From UA16 sp002292325 (GTDB taxonomy: Bacteria > Bacteroidota > Bacteroidia > Flavobacteriales_D > Sanyastnellaceae): DNA of 64,000 nt. The DNA lies in contig CALSRC010000001.1 of NCBI GenBank assembly GCA_943788645.1, positions 372,001-436,000 on the forward strand. The letters are read 5' to 3'. The notes beneath the pieces are model-generated. The model saw nothing but the letters and a program-made list of their open reading frames with translations, did no database searches and was not told the origin of the DNA. Positions 1 to 7,893 of the stretch are shown in pieces; within the stretch, counting starts at the first letter, position 1, and every line of letters starts with the position of its first letter. Made by a program: the position numbers and the translations under genes.

Positions 1-2
1 AT

Positions 3-848
3 ATGTTTTTCGAATTGGTGGAAGGGGCCATTTTGGCTTTCCATCCAGAGAAGCAATACGAATCCTTTCGGTTGACACTTTTGAAAGACTTTGGTATGGA
101 ACCGACGGTGGACGAGGAAGGCTTTGCCACTAAGAGCCCTGAAACGTTAGCCTACGATACCTACCAAGAAGCCGAGCGCGTATACCGCTCAAAACTGAAG
201 GAGTTGTCTGAACGGGCCCACCCGGTGATCCAGCGTGTGCACGATGATAAATCCAACGATTACAAGCAAATTCTCGTTCCGTTCACGGATGGACGCAAAA
301 CCATGCAAGTAGCGACCGACATCGAGCAGAGCGTTGCCTCATCTGGCGTAAGCGTTATGGAGAGTTTGGAGAAATCCGTTGTTCTCGCCATCATCGATCA
401 GTATTGGAAGGAACATCTTCGTGGCATGGATGATTTGCGGTCCAATGTCCAGTTGGCGCGGTTTGAGCAGAAGGATCCCTTGTTGATTTACAAGTTTGAA
501 TCCTACGAGCTGTTCAAGGCCATGGTGCAGAAGATGAATGCTGAGGTAGCGGCTTTCTTGATGCGATGCACCATTCCCACAGGGCCGGGGGATCAACAAG
601 TGCAGCAGGCGCCTCAAGCGCGTTCAGCAATGCCCAATAAAATCAGCCTATCCAAGGAAAACATCCAAAACATCCAAGAACAAGCCATGTCGGGCGGACG
701 TCCAGGCGCTGCCGCTCCGGGTGCTCCGCGCCCGAGTGCTCCGCCTCCACCGCGTAAGGTTCAGCCGGTAAGAACAGAGAAAAAGGTACTTCCGAATGAA
801 CCGTGCCCATGCGGCTCAGGCAAGAAGTTTAAGAAATGCCATGGCTGA
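3..848 (+). CDS. secA: SecA preprotein translocase ATPase, C-terminal part (5' end outside window)
   Basis: Last 281 codons of SecA, the cytoplasmic ATPase that pushes unfolded preproteins through SecYEG. The frame is open at the left edge, so the motor domains lie outside the window. Visible are the helical scaffold/wing part (about residues 120-190, with the WKEHLRGMDDLR pattern followed by ARFEQKDPL), a Pro/Ala-rich linker (about 232-258), and the C-terminal zinc tail CPCGSGKKFKKCHG, which in known SecA proteins binds SecB and phospholipid. The internal methionine at position 3 is only the first in the window, not the real start. The next gene is convergent on the other strand, and no clear terminator hairpin is seen between them. 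Confidence 0.97.
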   Translation: MFFELVEGAILAFHPEKQYESFRLTLLKDFGMEPTVDEEGFATKSPETLAYDTYQEAERVYRSKLKELSERAHPVIQRVHDDKSNDYKQILVPFTDGRKTMQVATDIEQSVASSGVSVMESLEKSVVLAIIDQYWKEHLRGMDDLRSNVQLARFEQKDPLLIYKFESYELFKAMVQKMNAEVAAFLMRCTIPTGPGDQQVQQAPQARSAMPNKISLSKENIQNIQEQAMSGGRPGAAAPGAPRPSAPPPPRKVQPVRTEKKVLPNEPCPCGSGKKFKKCHG

Positions 849-870
849 CCATGAGGAATTTTGGATTGAT

Positions 871-1770
871 CTAGAACAAAGCAAGAGAAGCAGCGTTTTC
901 GGAGCCGCTTTTTCCCGGGACGTTGCAGGCTCTCTGTAGTTCAGGACTGAGCTTTGCATGGAAATATTGGCATGTTTTGGGCGTGTGAAGGCTATCGGGT
1001 TCGTGCACCAATAAATGAAACGAGGAGAGTCCTTTTGGTTCATGCTCCTTGATCCAATGCGCCCAACCAGCGAGTCGTGCAGCATCTATTTCATGGCCCT
1101 CATACCCGCCAAACCTGACCAAAACATGCGGTGCAGTGACCTGCATGTGGAGGGCGTCTCTCCGTCCAGCGGTGTCGCTGATCACGGCGCCCACTCCCAA
1201 TTGGGCCAATCGTTCCCAATGCGTGCCATCACCTGTAAACCAATCGGGGTGCCGGAACTCCACAGAGACCGGAAGTTCTTGAGGCCACTTTTCAAGGTAC
1301 GTCCACATCGCTTCTGCATGCTTTGGGGCGTAATGCGGAGGCAATTGAATAAAGGAGGGCCCAAGCCGATTTCCCAAGGCGAGCAAGCCTTCGATGAAAT
1401 CATCGGTAGGTCCTTCGCAGTTTTTGAAGCGCCGGAAATGGGTGATGATTTGAGGAAATTTGGGGCAAAATCTAAAATCCTCAGGGGTGCTTGCTGCCCA
1501 AGCGGCCATTTTATCCGGGGCGTAAATTCGGTAATGCGTAGCGTTGAACTCGATTGTCCCAAACTGCGCGCCATAGGCCTGAGGGAAAAGACGACGGGGC
1601 GTCTTGGCGGGATAGGTGGATCCCACCCATTGCGGGATATTCCAAGTGGTTCCGCCCAATCGCACCGCACACCGTTCTTTTTGTCCAGCTTTGAGTAAAA
1701 AAGAGGAGGCGGGGAGCTCAAAGTTGACGAGGCCAAGTCCTTCTATCGATGGGAGTTTACCAAATTGCAT
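871..1770 (-). CDS. DUF72 (YecE-like) TIM-barrel protein
   Basis: 299-residue DUF72 family protein. The family has a TIM-barrel fold and unclear biochemical function. Recognisable blocks are GGTTWNIPQWVGSTYP near residue 33, EFNATHYRIY, FRFCPKFPQIITHFRRF, the IQLPPHYAP loop and VEFRHPDWF. The open frame runs 85 codons further upstream, but that part has no family similarity and overlaps comF. I therefore start at the ATG at 1770, which leaves a 76-base divergent gap to comF. The long plus-strand frame opposite this gene (1015-1698) is a shadow. Family assignment is secure; the role is unknown. Confidence 0.85.
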   Translation of the reverse strand: MQFGKLPSIEGLGLVNFELPASSFLLKAGQKERCAVRLGGTTWNIPQWVGSTYPAKTPRRLFPQAYGAQFGTIEFNATHYRIYAPDKMAAWAASTPEDFRFCPKFPQIITHFRRFKNCEGPTDDFIEGLLALGNRLGPSFIQLPPHYAPKHAEAMWTYLEKWPQELPVSVEFRHPDWFTGDGTHWERLAQLGVGAVISDTAGRRDALHMQVTAPHVLVRFGGYEGHEIDAARLAGWAHWIKEHEPKGLSSFHLLVHEPDSLHTPKTCQYFHAKLSPELQRACNVPGKSGSENAASLALF

Positions 1771-1846
1771 TGCGAAAGCAAACTTAGGGATTCCTAAAGT
1801 GAAGCAGTGGGATTTTATGCGCCATTGTCCGCGAATTTGCGAGTGA

Positions 1847-2515
1847 ATGTGGAGTTGGGAAAAGGCACTTTGTCCGGAATATTGCGTCGTCTGCAATCGG
1901 TGGTTGTTGGATGCATCTACTTGGATATTGGCCTGCGATATTTGCGCATCTGATTGGCCGGATTTGTACCATTCAGAAGGATCTACTTTGATGCGAGAAC
2001 GCTGCCAAATGGAAGTTGCAATCACAGGATTTCGCCTGCGAAGCCAGCCGAAATTGAAGGGTCAGATAGACGCAATGAAATACGGCGGAGATCGCTTCGC
2101 CGCTTTTCGATGGGGGCGTTGGCTTGGTGAGCGTCATGTTTTATCGGAGCTTTATTCGCCTTCCAATGTGGTGTTGGCGCCTGTTCCACTGCATTGGCAA
2201 AAAAAAGCAAGGCGAGGCTACAATCAAGCGCATTGGATTGCACGGGGGTTGGCCGCTTCTTGGGGATTAGATGTAACCCCAAACCTATTGGTTCGCACGG
2301 GTCATGGAGTGAGTTTAACAGGTCTTACCCGTGCCAAGAGGGAAGCAATGTCAGCGGGTCTTTATGAGGCCCGTCAAGCGCTGGAGTCGCCACGTCACGG
2401 CGTAATAATCGTGGACGATGTAATGACTACGGGCTCGACCATCGCGGCTTGTGGTATGGCGCTGGAGAAGTCAGGTCATCGGTGGTTAGGTGCCGCAACG
2501 CTTGCATTGGCATGA
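1847..2515 (+). CDS. comF: ComF family phosphoribosyltransferase-like protein
   Basis: 222 residues. An N-terminal zinc finger is formed by C9, C13, C16, C30 and C33. It is followed by a type I phosphoribosyltransferase fold with the RRGYNQA block (about 122-128) and the PRPP loop VIIVDDVMTTGST (about 186-198). ComF proteins are linked to DNA uptake and transformation in competent bacteria; in many Bacteroidota the actual role is untested. The stop codon overlaps an ATG (2512) in the next reading frame, but the following gene more likely starts at 2551. A weak promoter-like GCGAATTTGC lies 7 bases before the ATG. Confidence 0.88.
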   Translation: MWSWEKALCPEYCVVCNRWLLDASTWILACDICASDWPDLYHSEGSTLMRERCQMEVAITGFRLRSQPKLKGQIDAMKYGGDRFAAFRWGRWLGERHVLSELYSPSNVVLAPVPLHWQKKARRGYNQAHWIARGLAASWGLDVTPNLLVRTGHGVSLTGLTRAKREAMSAGLYEARQALESPRHGVIIVDDVMTTGSTIAACGMALEKSGHRWLGAATLALA

Positions 2516-2538
2516 CCCACTTCGCTGACATTCTAGGG

Positions 2539-2547
2539 TATCTTTGC
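2539..2547 (+). promoter_or_regulatory. -7 promoter box (TAtcTTTGC) before the methionine-sulfoxide reductase gene
   Basis: Matches the Bacteroidota -7 consensus TAnnTTTG. Only four C residues separate it from the ATG at 2551, so transcription should begin at or within a few bases of the start codon (leaderless or nearly so). It lies just after the comF stop, giving the downstream gene its own promoter. No convincing -33 TTG at the expected spacing was seen. Confidence 0.55.
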
Positions 2548-2550
2548 CCC

Positions 2551-3051
2551 ATGCACAAGGACCTGCAAATCGGAAAAGATGAAACGCGAGAGTCTCATTA
2601 TGAGGCCTTGAGTCGTCAATGGCCTGCATTATTTTCAGGAGAAACCAACCGAATTGCTAACCTGGCCAATGCGGCAGCAGTCCTGACCTCCACCTTTGGT
2701 TGGCATTGGGTCGGATTTTACTTAGTGGATGCTGAGCGAGATGAATTGGTGCTCGGTCCCTTTCAAGGCCCTCTGGCCTGTACGCGGTTGTTTCATGGAA
2801 AAGGGGTGTGCGCGGCCGCATGGGACACAAAACTTACACAGGTGGTGGGCGACGTTGAGGCATTCCCTGGACATGTGGTCTGCAGTTCCATGACAAAATC
2901 TGAGTTGGTTCTTCCCATTCTCGTTAATGATGAGGTAGTGGCTGTTCTAGATATCGACTCGGATCGACCGAATGATTTCACGGAATTGGATGCCGCAAGC
3001 CTTGGACCATTGATTGACTGCTTATCTGAAAACTGGAAGGCATGGAAGTGA
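2551..3051 (+). CDS. msrC: Free methionine-(R)-sulfoxide reductase (GAF domain, fRMsr)
   Basis: 166-residue single-GAF-domain enzyme that reduces free L-methionine-(R)-sulfoxide in the cytoplasm. The three cysteines used in the thiol relay of the family are present: C77 (ACTRLF), C87 (GKGVCAAAW) and C111 (PGHVVCSSMTKSE), with the SELVLPI block after them. I chose the start at 2551, directly behind a -7 promoter box. An ATG at 2512 would add 13 residues with no family counterpart. The 3' end overlaps the next gene by 10 bases, suggesting coupled expression. Confidence 0.9.
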   Translation: MHKDLQIGKDETRESHYEALSRQWPALFSGETNRIANLANAAAVLTSTFGWHWVGFYLVDAERDELVLGPFQGPLACTRLFHGKGVCAAAWDTKLTQVVGDVEAFPGHVVCSSMTKSELVLPILVNDEVVAVLDIDSDRPNDFTELDAASLGPLIDCLSENWKAWK

Positions 3052-4679
3052 AGCGAATTCGGTGCCAGATGCTGCTTTGCTGGGCGGTAGTTGGGCTTTG
3101 GAGTTGTGCTCAAATTTCGGCTCCAACGGGGGGGCCCAAAGACGAAACGCCTCCTCAGGTCCTCCTTTTTGAACCGGCGAATGGACAAGTTAACAGCCGT
3201 CCGGACCAGTTGTCTATGGAGTTTGACGAGTACGTTGTCGTTCGGAATGTTCAGAAACAATTGATCATTTCACCGCCCATTGCATCAACGCCAGCATGGC
3301 GAGTACGAGGAAAGGTGGTCGAATGGACGCTGGACCCATCGGAATTTGAGGAGGATCGGACGTATATTTTTTCATTCGGGACATCCATCGTTGATTTGCA
3401 TGAGTCCAATCCCGCGACGGATTTAAAATGGGCTTTTTCAACGGGATCTATTTTGGATACCCTGAAAGTTCAGGGGAGAGTCACCGATCAGATGACCGGT
3501 CAAGGAAAGAAGGGATTGCGGATTCTTTTATTCCAGGAACCCGTCGAGTGGGATTCAATTTGGGCTGGACAGCGGCCAGATGCCGTGGGGGAATCGAATA
3601 GCGAGGGCACATTTGCCATCCCGTATTTGGCTGACCGTTCATTCGTTGGTTTCGCATTGGAGGATGTCAATAGCAATTATGTGTGGGATCCTGGGGAATA
3701 TATTGCGTTGGATTCGACGCCTTTTCGACCAGGAATGTTGGAATTGGCCTGGTTAGGAGCCGAGACTGAAAAAGCAGGATTGCGCCCCACAATAGGCTCA
3801 TGCCGAGCGGATACTACGGGCATGATTCGTACCCTGGCCTCTGCATCAAAGGCCGAAACCGAAGCTGAAGATTGGGAAGTGATTGGGTCGGATAAGGAGC
3901 GGATTCACTGGGAGCGAGAAGGTGACAGCGTATTCATTTGGATGAATGTGAAGCCTGAAATGGACTGGCAGGAAACTCGCTTGGTCTGGTCTGGACTTGA
4001 TTTTTCGGATACAGCCCGTATTCGCTTGAATAATAGAGTTGCAGGTCTAGAAAACTGGAACGCAACGATCCAGCCGCGGGGCGCCGGGAGGTCCCGATCG
4101 GAGCGCGTTTGGCGCTTTCAAAGAGGCCTCCACGTTGTTGATTCAACAAAATTTCGTTTGCTGGCAGACTCAGTGGAGTGTCCGATTGAATTTATCCGTG
4201 CTTCTTCCGCGGCCAAAACGACCCGTGAATTGCACGTGGGTATTTTGGAAGAGGATGGAGTGGATTATCATTTGGAGGTTTTCCCGGGAGGACTCAGAAA
4301 CCGGGCTGGAGGAGAGTTGCGGGATACGTTGGTTTATGAGTGGAAGACCCACCCTGCTGAATACTACGGCGAGCTAGTGGTCAAATTGACAGATTTACCG
4401 GGAGTCGGCTGGTTGAGATTAGACGACGAACGGGTTTGGGTTTCGTCCGATTCAGCAGTGAGATTTGAAAGATTGGAACCGAAAAATGTCACCCTTGGTT
4501 TTGAATGGGATATGAACGGGGACTCGATTTGGCAATCGGTGGAACCGGAGGCTTTGCAATCTGCCGAGCCGTATTTTTTTCCTAAAAGCCAACCGAAAGT
4601 CAGATCGAATTGGATCATCGAGTGGGATTGGGAGTTCCAATCAGAGATGAAAGTGGAGGGTGAAGAGTCGGAGAAATGA
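3042..4679 (+). CDS. Ig-like (Big_5/SbsA-type) outer-surface lipoprotein
   Basis: 545 residues. A short signal segment ends in a lipobox (LWS-C, lipid Cys at 22), so it should be a lipoprotein exported by Sec. An N-terminal Ig-like Big_5 domain (about 32-135: PTGGPKDETPPQV, then the FDEYV and W-x-x-x-P-S-x-F-E pattern) precedes a long beta-rich region. Proteins of this type are very common in Bacteroidota, but no biochemical function is established. The start overlaps the msrC end by 10 bases. The C-terminal motif AEPYFFPKSQPKV has a decayed second copy about 1 kb downstream (see 5493-5580). Confidence 0.82.
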   Translation: MEVKRIRCQMLLCWAVVGLWSCAQISAPTGGPKDETPPQVLLFEPANGQVNSRPDQLSMEFDEYVVVRNVQKQLIISPPIASTPAWRVRGKVVEWTLDPSEFEEDRTYIFSFGTSIVDLHESNPATDLKWAFSTGSILDTLKVQGRVTDQMTGQGKKGLRILLFQEPVEWDSIWAGQRPDAVGESNSEGTFAIPYLADRSFVGFALEDVNSNYVWDPGEYIALDSTPFRPGMLELAWLGAETEKAGLRPTIGSCRADTTGMIRTLASASKAETEAEDWEVIGSDKERIHWEREGDSVFIWMNVKPEMDWQETRLVWSGLDFSDTARIRLNNRVAGLENWNATIQPRGAGRSRSERVWRFQRGLHVVDSTKFRLLADSVECPIEFIRASSAAKTTRELHVGILEEDGVDYHLEVFPGGLRNRAGGELRDTLVYEWKTHPAEYYGELVVKLTDLPGVGWLRLDDERVWVSSDSAVRFERLEPKNVTLGFEWDMNGDSIWQSVEPEALQSAEPYFFPKSQPKVRSNWIIEWDWEFQSEMKVEGEESEK

Positions 4680-4800
4680 GGCAATAAGGGGCCGTTGTGT
4701 GCGTTTTTATTTGCAGCGCATCCACAATGGGTTGCGCGAGAAACGTGAACAGATATATTCTTCGACACCGACGTCCAGAATTACGAATGCGAAATGCGAG

Positions 4801-4836
4801 TGGTGGTTTTGAGGGATGCCATGCAGAAAACCACCA
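4801..4836 (+). repeat. Perfect 10-bp inverted repeat just before a start codon
   Basis: TGGTGGTTTT (4801-4810) and AAAACCACCA (4827-4836) are perfect complements separated by 16 bases, and the right arm ends three bases before the ATG at 4840. In RNA this would form a stable hairpin at the translation start region. No T-run follows, so it is not a simple terminator. It may be a translational control element, an operator, or a trace of the event that brought in the CAP-domain gene. Confidence 0.7.
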
Positions 4837-4839
4837 ACC

Positions 4840-5442
4840 ATGAATAGGCTATTCACCCTGATGTTCCTTTTGCCTCATTTGGGGTCTTTTTCACAAGCCA
4901 CGAATTTGGAAAGGTTATTCATCGAACGCGTCAATATTCTTCGCGACAGCGTTCAGAGTCCTCCGCTTGTCAACATGGAAGAATACCGGATGGTTTCCTA
5001 TAATCACGCGAATTACATCATAAGGAACAACGATGTTTCTCACACCCAAAAGAACACAAGGTTTCCTTCTCATTTAGATCGTTGTGAATGGTTTGGAGGA
5101 GGCGACATCTCCTGTAATGCTGAAATCGTGACTTGGAATACCGTGGAACAACACAATGATACGGTTGTTGTTGACCTATTAATTGAGAGCTTTATGTCTT
5201 CTAAACCCCACAGATATTTTCTTCTGAGTTACTTGAATAGGAGCTGCACTGTTGGGATTTATCATTCACTTAGGCAGAATGCCTGTGTGGTTAATTTCGC
5301 CAATGCTCATGCTGGAAATAAGTACGAAAAGTATAATTGGTGGACTTTGGATGCGACTGAGGAGGAGAGTGAATTAATGAGAACAGCAACGGAACGGTTT
5401 GAAGCGTTTTATATCCGTTATTATGATGTGCAAGAGGAGTAG
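4840..5442 (+). CDS. Secreted CAP/SCP-domain protein
   Basis: 200 residues. The N-terminal signal peptide runs to about SFSQ (residues 1-18). The rest fits a bacterial CAP (SCP/PR1-like) domain: an ERVNILRD start, L-V-N-M-E-E-Y, then SYNHANYIIRNNDVSH with the two conserved His positions. Function in bacteria is poorly known. The body of the gene looks more AT-rich and uses more TTA, ATA and AGG codons than its neighbours, which suggests later acquisition. I take the ATG at 4840, which opens directly into the signal peptide, rather than the ATG at 4816 inside the hairpin. It is flanked by a hairpin upstream and a relic of the preceding gene downstream. Confidence 0.7.
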   Translation: MNRLFTLMFLLPHLGSFSQATNLERLFIERVNILRDSVQSPPLVNMEEYRMVSYNHANYIIRNNDVSHTQKNTRFPSHLDRCEWFGGGDISCNAEIVTWNTVEQHNDTVVVDLLIESFMSSKPHRYFLLSYLNRSCTVGIYHSLRQNACVVNFANAHAGNKYEKYNWWTLDATEEESELMRTATERFEAFYIRYYDVQEE

Positions 5443-5492
5443 AAAATACAAGAAGTTGAAGTCATGGTCTGATGCGACTGGAATGAAGGAGT

Positions 5493-5580
5493 GCTCTATG
5501 AATCATGAAGAGACTTGGGAGCGACAATCAACTGAGCCGTATTTTTGACCTGAAAATCAACAGAAAGTGGATCCAAAAGA
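5493..5580 (+). pseudogene. Decayed duplicate of the 3' end of the Ig-like lipoprotein gene
   Basis: Reading from 5522, the frame gives RQSTEPYF-stop-PENQQKV, which mirrors LQSAEPYFFPKSQPKV at the end of the lipoprotein ending at 4679. At DNA level GAGCCGTATTTTT is identical at 5534 and about 4569, and matches continue on both sides. A TGA interrupts the copy. The CAP-domain gene therefore sits between the intact gene end and a broken second copy, as expected after a partial duplication or an insertion with target duplication. Confidence 0.6.
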
Positions 5581-5628
5581 GAAACTTGAACAAGAATGTG
5601 CATTGAAAACGGAAGTGAATACTGTAGC

Positions 5629-7191
5629 ATGAAGCATAAGCTGATCTTACCCCTCGTGCGCGGGGTCTGTCTCTTGCTCGTGATGGTTGGCATTGTAGAC
5701 AACGTGATTGGACAGGGATCCCCCTACATCGCTACGTCGCAAAATTACTTTTGCGCAGGCTCTGCGAATGAGGTATCCATGTACTGCAATGTATTGGCTT
5801 TTGATCCGGGAACGAATGTTGCGGATTGGGAGTTTTCTTGGAGCCCATCTTCCGAGGTCAGCGACCCGACAGCCCAGTCTGTGACTGTGGCACCGGCCAA
5901 CACAACCGTTTATTCCGCAGTTATGACAGCTCCGGATGGTACCGTGTATAACGACGAAATTACCATCACCGTTTACCCGGAATTTTCGGTATTGACGTCC
6001 GATGTCAGTGGCTGTTCAACGATTGGATTGAATTTGACAGCGGATGTTGATGTGAGCAATGCCATGGACTGGTTGTGGGAGCCGGCCTTTGGCCTGAGCA
6101 ATGCCAGCATACAGAATCCTCAACTGTTTGAAGAATTGACTCAACTTTATACGGTTACAGCCACTATTTCGGGGCTTGGAGGAGCCTCCTGTTCAAATTC
6201 GGCAGAGGTTCAAGTCACTTCGATTTTTCCTGAGTTGGAATTGGGTCCGAATGTCGTGGCCTGTTCTGAAGAGACGGTGATCATTGATCCTGGATTGCCC
6301 CTGAATTACACGTATGAATGGACCACGGCAGGGGAGGTGCTGCCTGTGTTAGAAGTAACAAATTCAGGGACCTTTGGGGTCACAGTGACCTCACCGGAGG
6401 GATGCGAAAATTCGGATGCCGTTACGGTGACCTTTACCGATGGTCCAATTTTGAATTTGCCCGATTCAGCTACCGGATGCGCGGATGCTGGCTTGACATT
6501 GGATGCCACCCCTTCAGACTTGATGACAGGCCCATTCGGTTACCTGTGGTCCAATGGGTCCAATTCACCGGACGCCACATTCTTTGAATCCACGATGGCG
6601 TTGGTTCAAGTCACCGACGCAGGAGGATGCACATCTTCGGAATCAATTTGGCTCGAGGTGCTGCCCAGTCCATCTTTCGTGTTTCCTGAAGACACAGCTT
6701 TGTGTTTTGAAGATTATCCAGAAGCGACGTATCAACTCGATGTGCCGGCTGGCTATGCGAGTTATCAATGGCTGAACGGTTCAAGCCTCAATACCTTTGA
6801 ACTAGAAGGTCCGGGTTTTTACAGTGTGGTGGTGACCAATGACATTGGGTGTAGCTCAGAACGTTACGTTTCCGTGGTCGATTTCTGCTCTGAACCATTT
6901 CTTTTTGTGCCTTCCGCTTTTACGCCAGATGGTGATGGTTTAAATGAGGTGCTGCGCATTGAAGGCCGCAACGTAATCCAATTGGATTTCAAGCTCTACA
7001 GCCGCTGGGGAAACCTCGTTTGGGAGGCGGATTCCATCGGAGATTACTGGCATGGACAAGGCCCAGAACGCACGCACTATGTTCAGGATGAGCTGTATAT
7101 ATGGCAAGCCAAGTACCGACATTTTACCGATCCTGAAGGTCAATTAAGCCCCTGGCTTCAGTCCAAAGGATCCGTTCGGATCATCCGTTGA
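5629..7191 (+). CDS. T9SS type B sorting-domain (gliding motility-associated) surface protein
   Basis: 520 residues from the ATG at 5629, which opens a signal peptide (MKHKLILPLVRGVCLLLVMV, cleavage near VIGQG). The middle is a series of beta-sandwich/PKD-like repeats with paired cysteines. The last about 90 residues are a gliding motility-associated C-terminal domain: FVPSAFTPDGDGLNEVLRI, then KLYSRWGNLVWEAD. This is the type B T9SS sorting domain, so the protein is exported across the outer membrane and possibly kept at the surface. An in-frame upstream ATG (5596) would add 11 residues ahead of the signal peptide and is less likely. Adhesive or structural function is an inference. Confidence 0.85.
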   Translation: MKHKLILPLVRGVCLLLVMVGIVDNVIGQGSPYIATSQNYFCAGSANEVSMYCNVLAFDPGTNVADWEFSWSPSSEVSDPTAQSVTVAPANTTVYSAVMTAPDGTVYNDEITITVYPEFSVLTSDVSGCSTIGLNLTADVDVSNAMDWLWEPAFGLSNASIQNPQLFEELTQLYTVTATISGLGGASCSNSAEVQVTSIFPELELGPNVVACSEETVIIDPGLPLNYTYEWTTAGEVLPVLEVTNSGTFGVTVTSPEGCENSDAVTVTFTDGPILNLPDSATGCADAGLTLDATPSDLMTGPFGYLWSNGSNSPDATFFESTMALVQVTDAGGCTSSESIWLEVLPSPSFVFPEDTALCFEDYPEATYQLDVPAGYASYQWLNGSSLNTFELEGPGFYSVVVTNDIGCSSERYVSVVDFCSEPFLFVPSAFTPDGDGLNEVLRIEGRNVIQLDFKLYSRWGNLVWEADSIGDYWHGQGPERTHYVQDELYIWQAKYRHFTDPEGQLSPWLQSKGSVRIIR

Positions 7192-7192
7192 T

Positions 7193-7888
7193 TCAAGAGT
7201 TGATCTCGAGGAATCGCTTTACACCGGTTAAGGTTCCAAAAACGACGAGGGTGTCTGTATCTTGAATGACCATGTCAGATTTGGGAACACCGATGATGTG
7301 TTCTTGCTCCATTTCATCTTCTTTTTCAGCTGCGAATTTTCGACGAATCGTAATCAGCCGCAGTTCGTATCGTTCCGTCAGGTCAATGCTGCTTAACGTT
7401 CGTCCGATGCATTTTTCCGGAGCATGGATTTCGGCGATTTCATAATCATCGGGCAATTCCAAGAAACCACCAATATTCGGGTGAATCAGCCGTTCGGATA
7501 CGATACTGGCAACCTCGCTTTCAGGCGTTAAGATTTCCTTGATGCCCAAACTCGTCAGGATGCGCTGTTGATGCTCTCCATTTGATCGGACAATGACACG
7601 GGGCACACCCAAGTCCAACAAGTTGATGGACGTCAAAACGGTTGCCTCAAAATTCTCGCCGATTGTTACGATGGCCGCATCCATTGCCTGTACGTTCTGC
7701 GTTTGCAGTGCCCGAATGTCAGTCGAGTCTAGGGTCACCGCGAGTGCGACATCATCTTTGAGCCCTTCTGAACGAACGGGATTGGAGTCGAAGGTGAATA
7801 CTTCCGCTCCTTTTGAGGCGAGGGAGAGAGCGATTTGTTTGCCGTAGCGGCCGATGCCAAATACAGCGAATCGAGAAGATTTTCGCAT
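7193..7888 (-). CDS. ktrA: TrkA/KtrA-type potassium channel regulatory (RCK) protein
   Basis: 231 residues. The N-terminal RCK-N Rossmann domain has the nucleotide motif GIGRYG (residues 11-16) and the acidic end of beta-2 (TFDSNP). It is followed by an RCK-C domain (about 145-231, GRTLSSIDLTERYELRLITIRR). These cytoplasmic proteins bind nucleotides and gate Ktr/Trk K+ transporters; no membrane subunit is nearby in this window. The gene follows kynU with a 5-base gap on the same strand, so the two are probably co-transcribed despite unrelated functions. Its stop lies one base beyond that of the convergent surface-protein gene. Confidence 0.9.
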   Translation of the reverse strand: MRKSSRFAVFGIGRYGKQIALSLASKGAEVFTFDSNPVRSEGLKDDVALAVTLDSTDIRALQTQNVQAMDAAIVTIGENFEATVLTSINLLDLGVPRVIVRSNGEHQQRILTSLGIKEILTPESEVASIVSERLIHPNIGGFLELPDDYEIAEIHAPEKCIGRTLSSIDLTERYELRLITIRRKFAAEKEDEMEQEHIIGVPKSDMVIQDTDTLVVFGTLTGVKRFLEINS

Positions 7889-7893
7889 GGTGA

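Noticed and set aside
1015..1698. Long plus-strand frame opposite the DUF72 gene
   Set aside because: Shadow of the conserved minus-strand gene; no domain features and no promoter.
5596..5628. Upstream ATG start of the type B sorting-domain protein
   Set aside because: It adds eleven residues in front of a well-formed signal peptide; the ATG at 5629 fits better.
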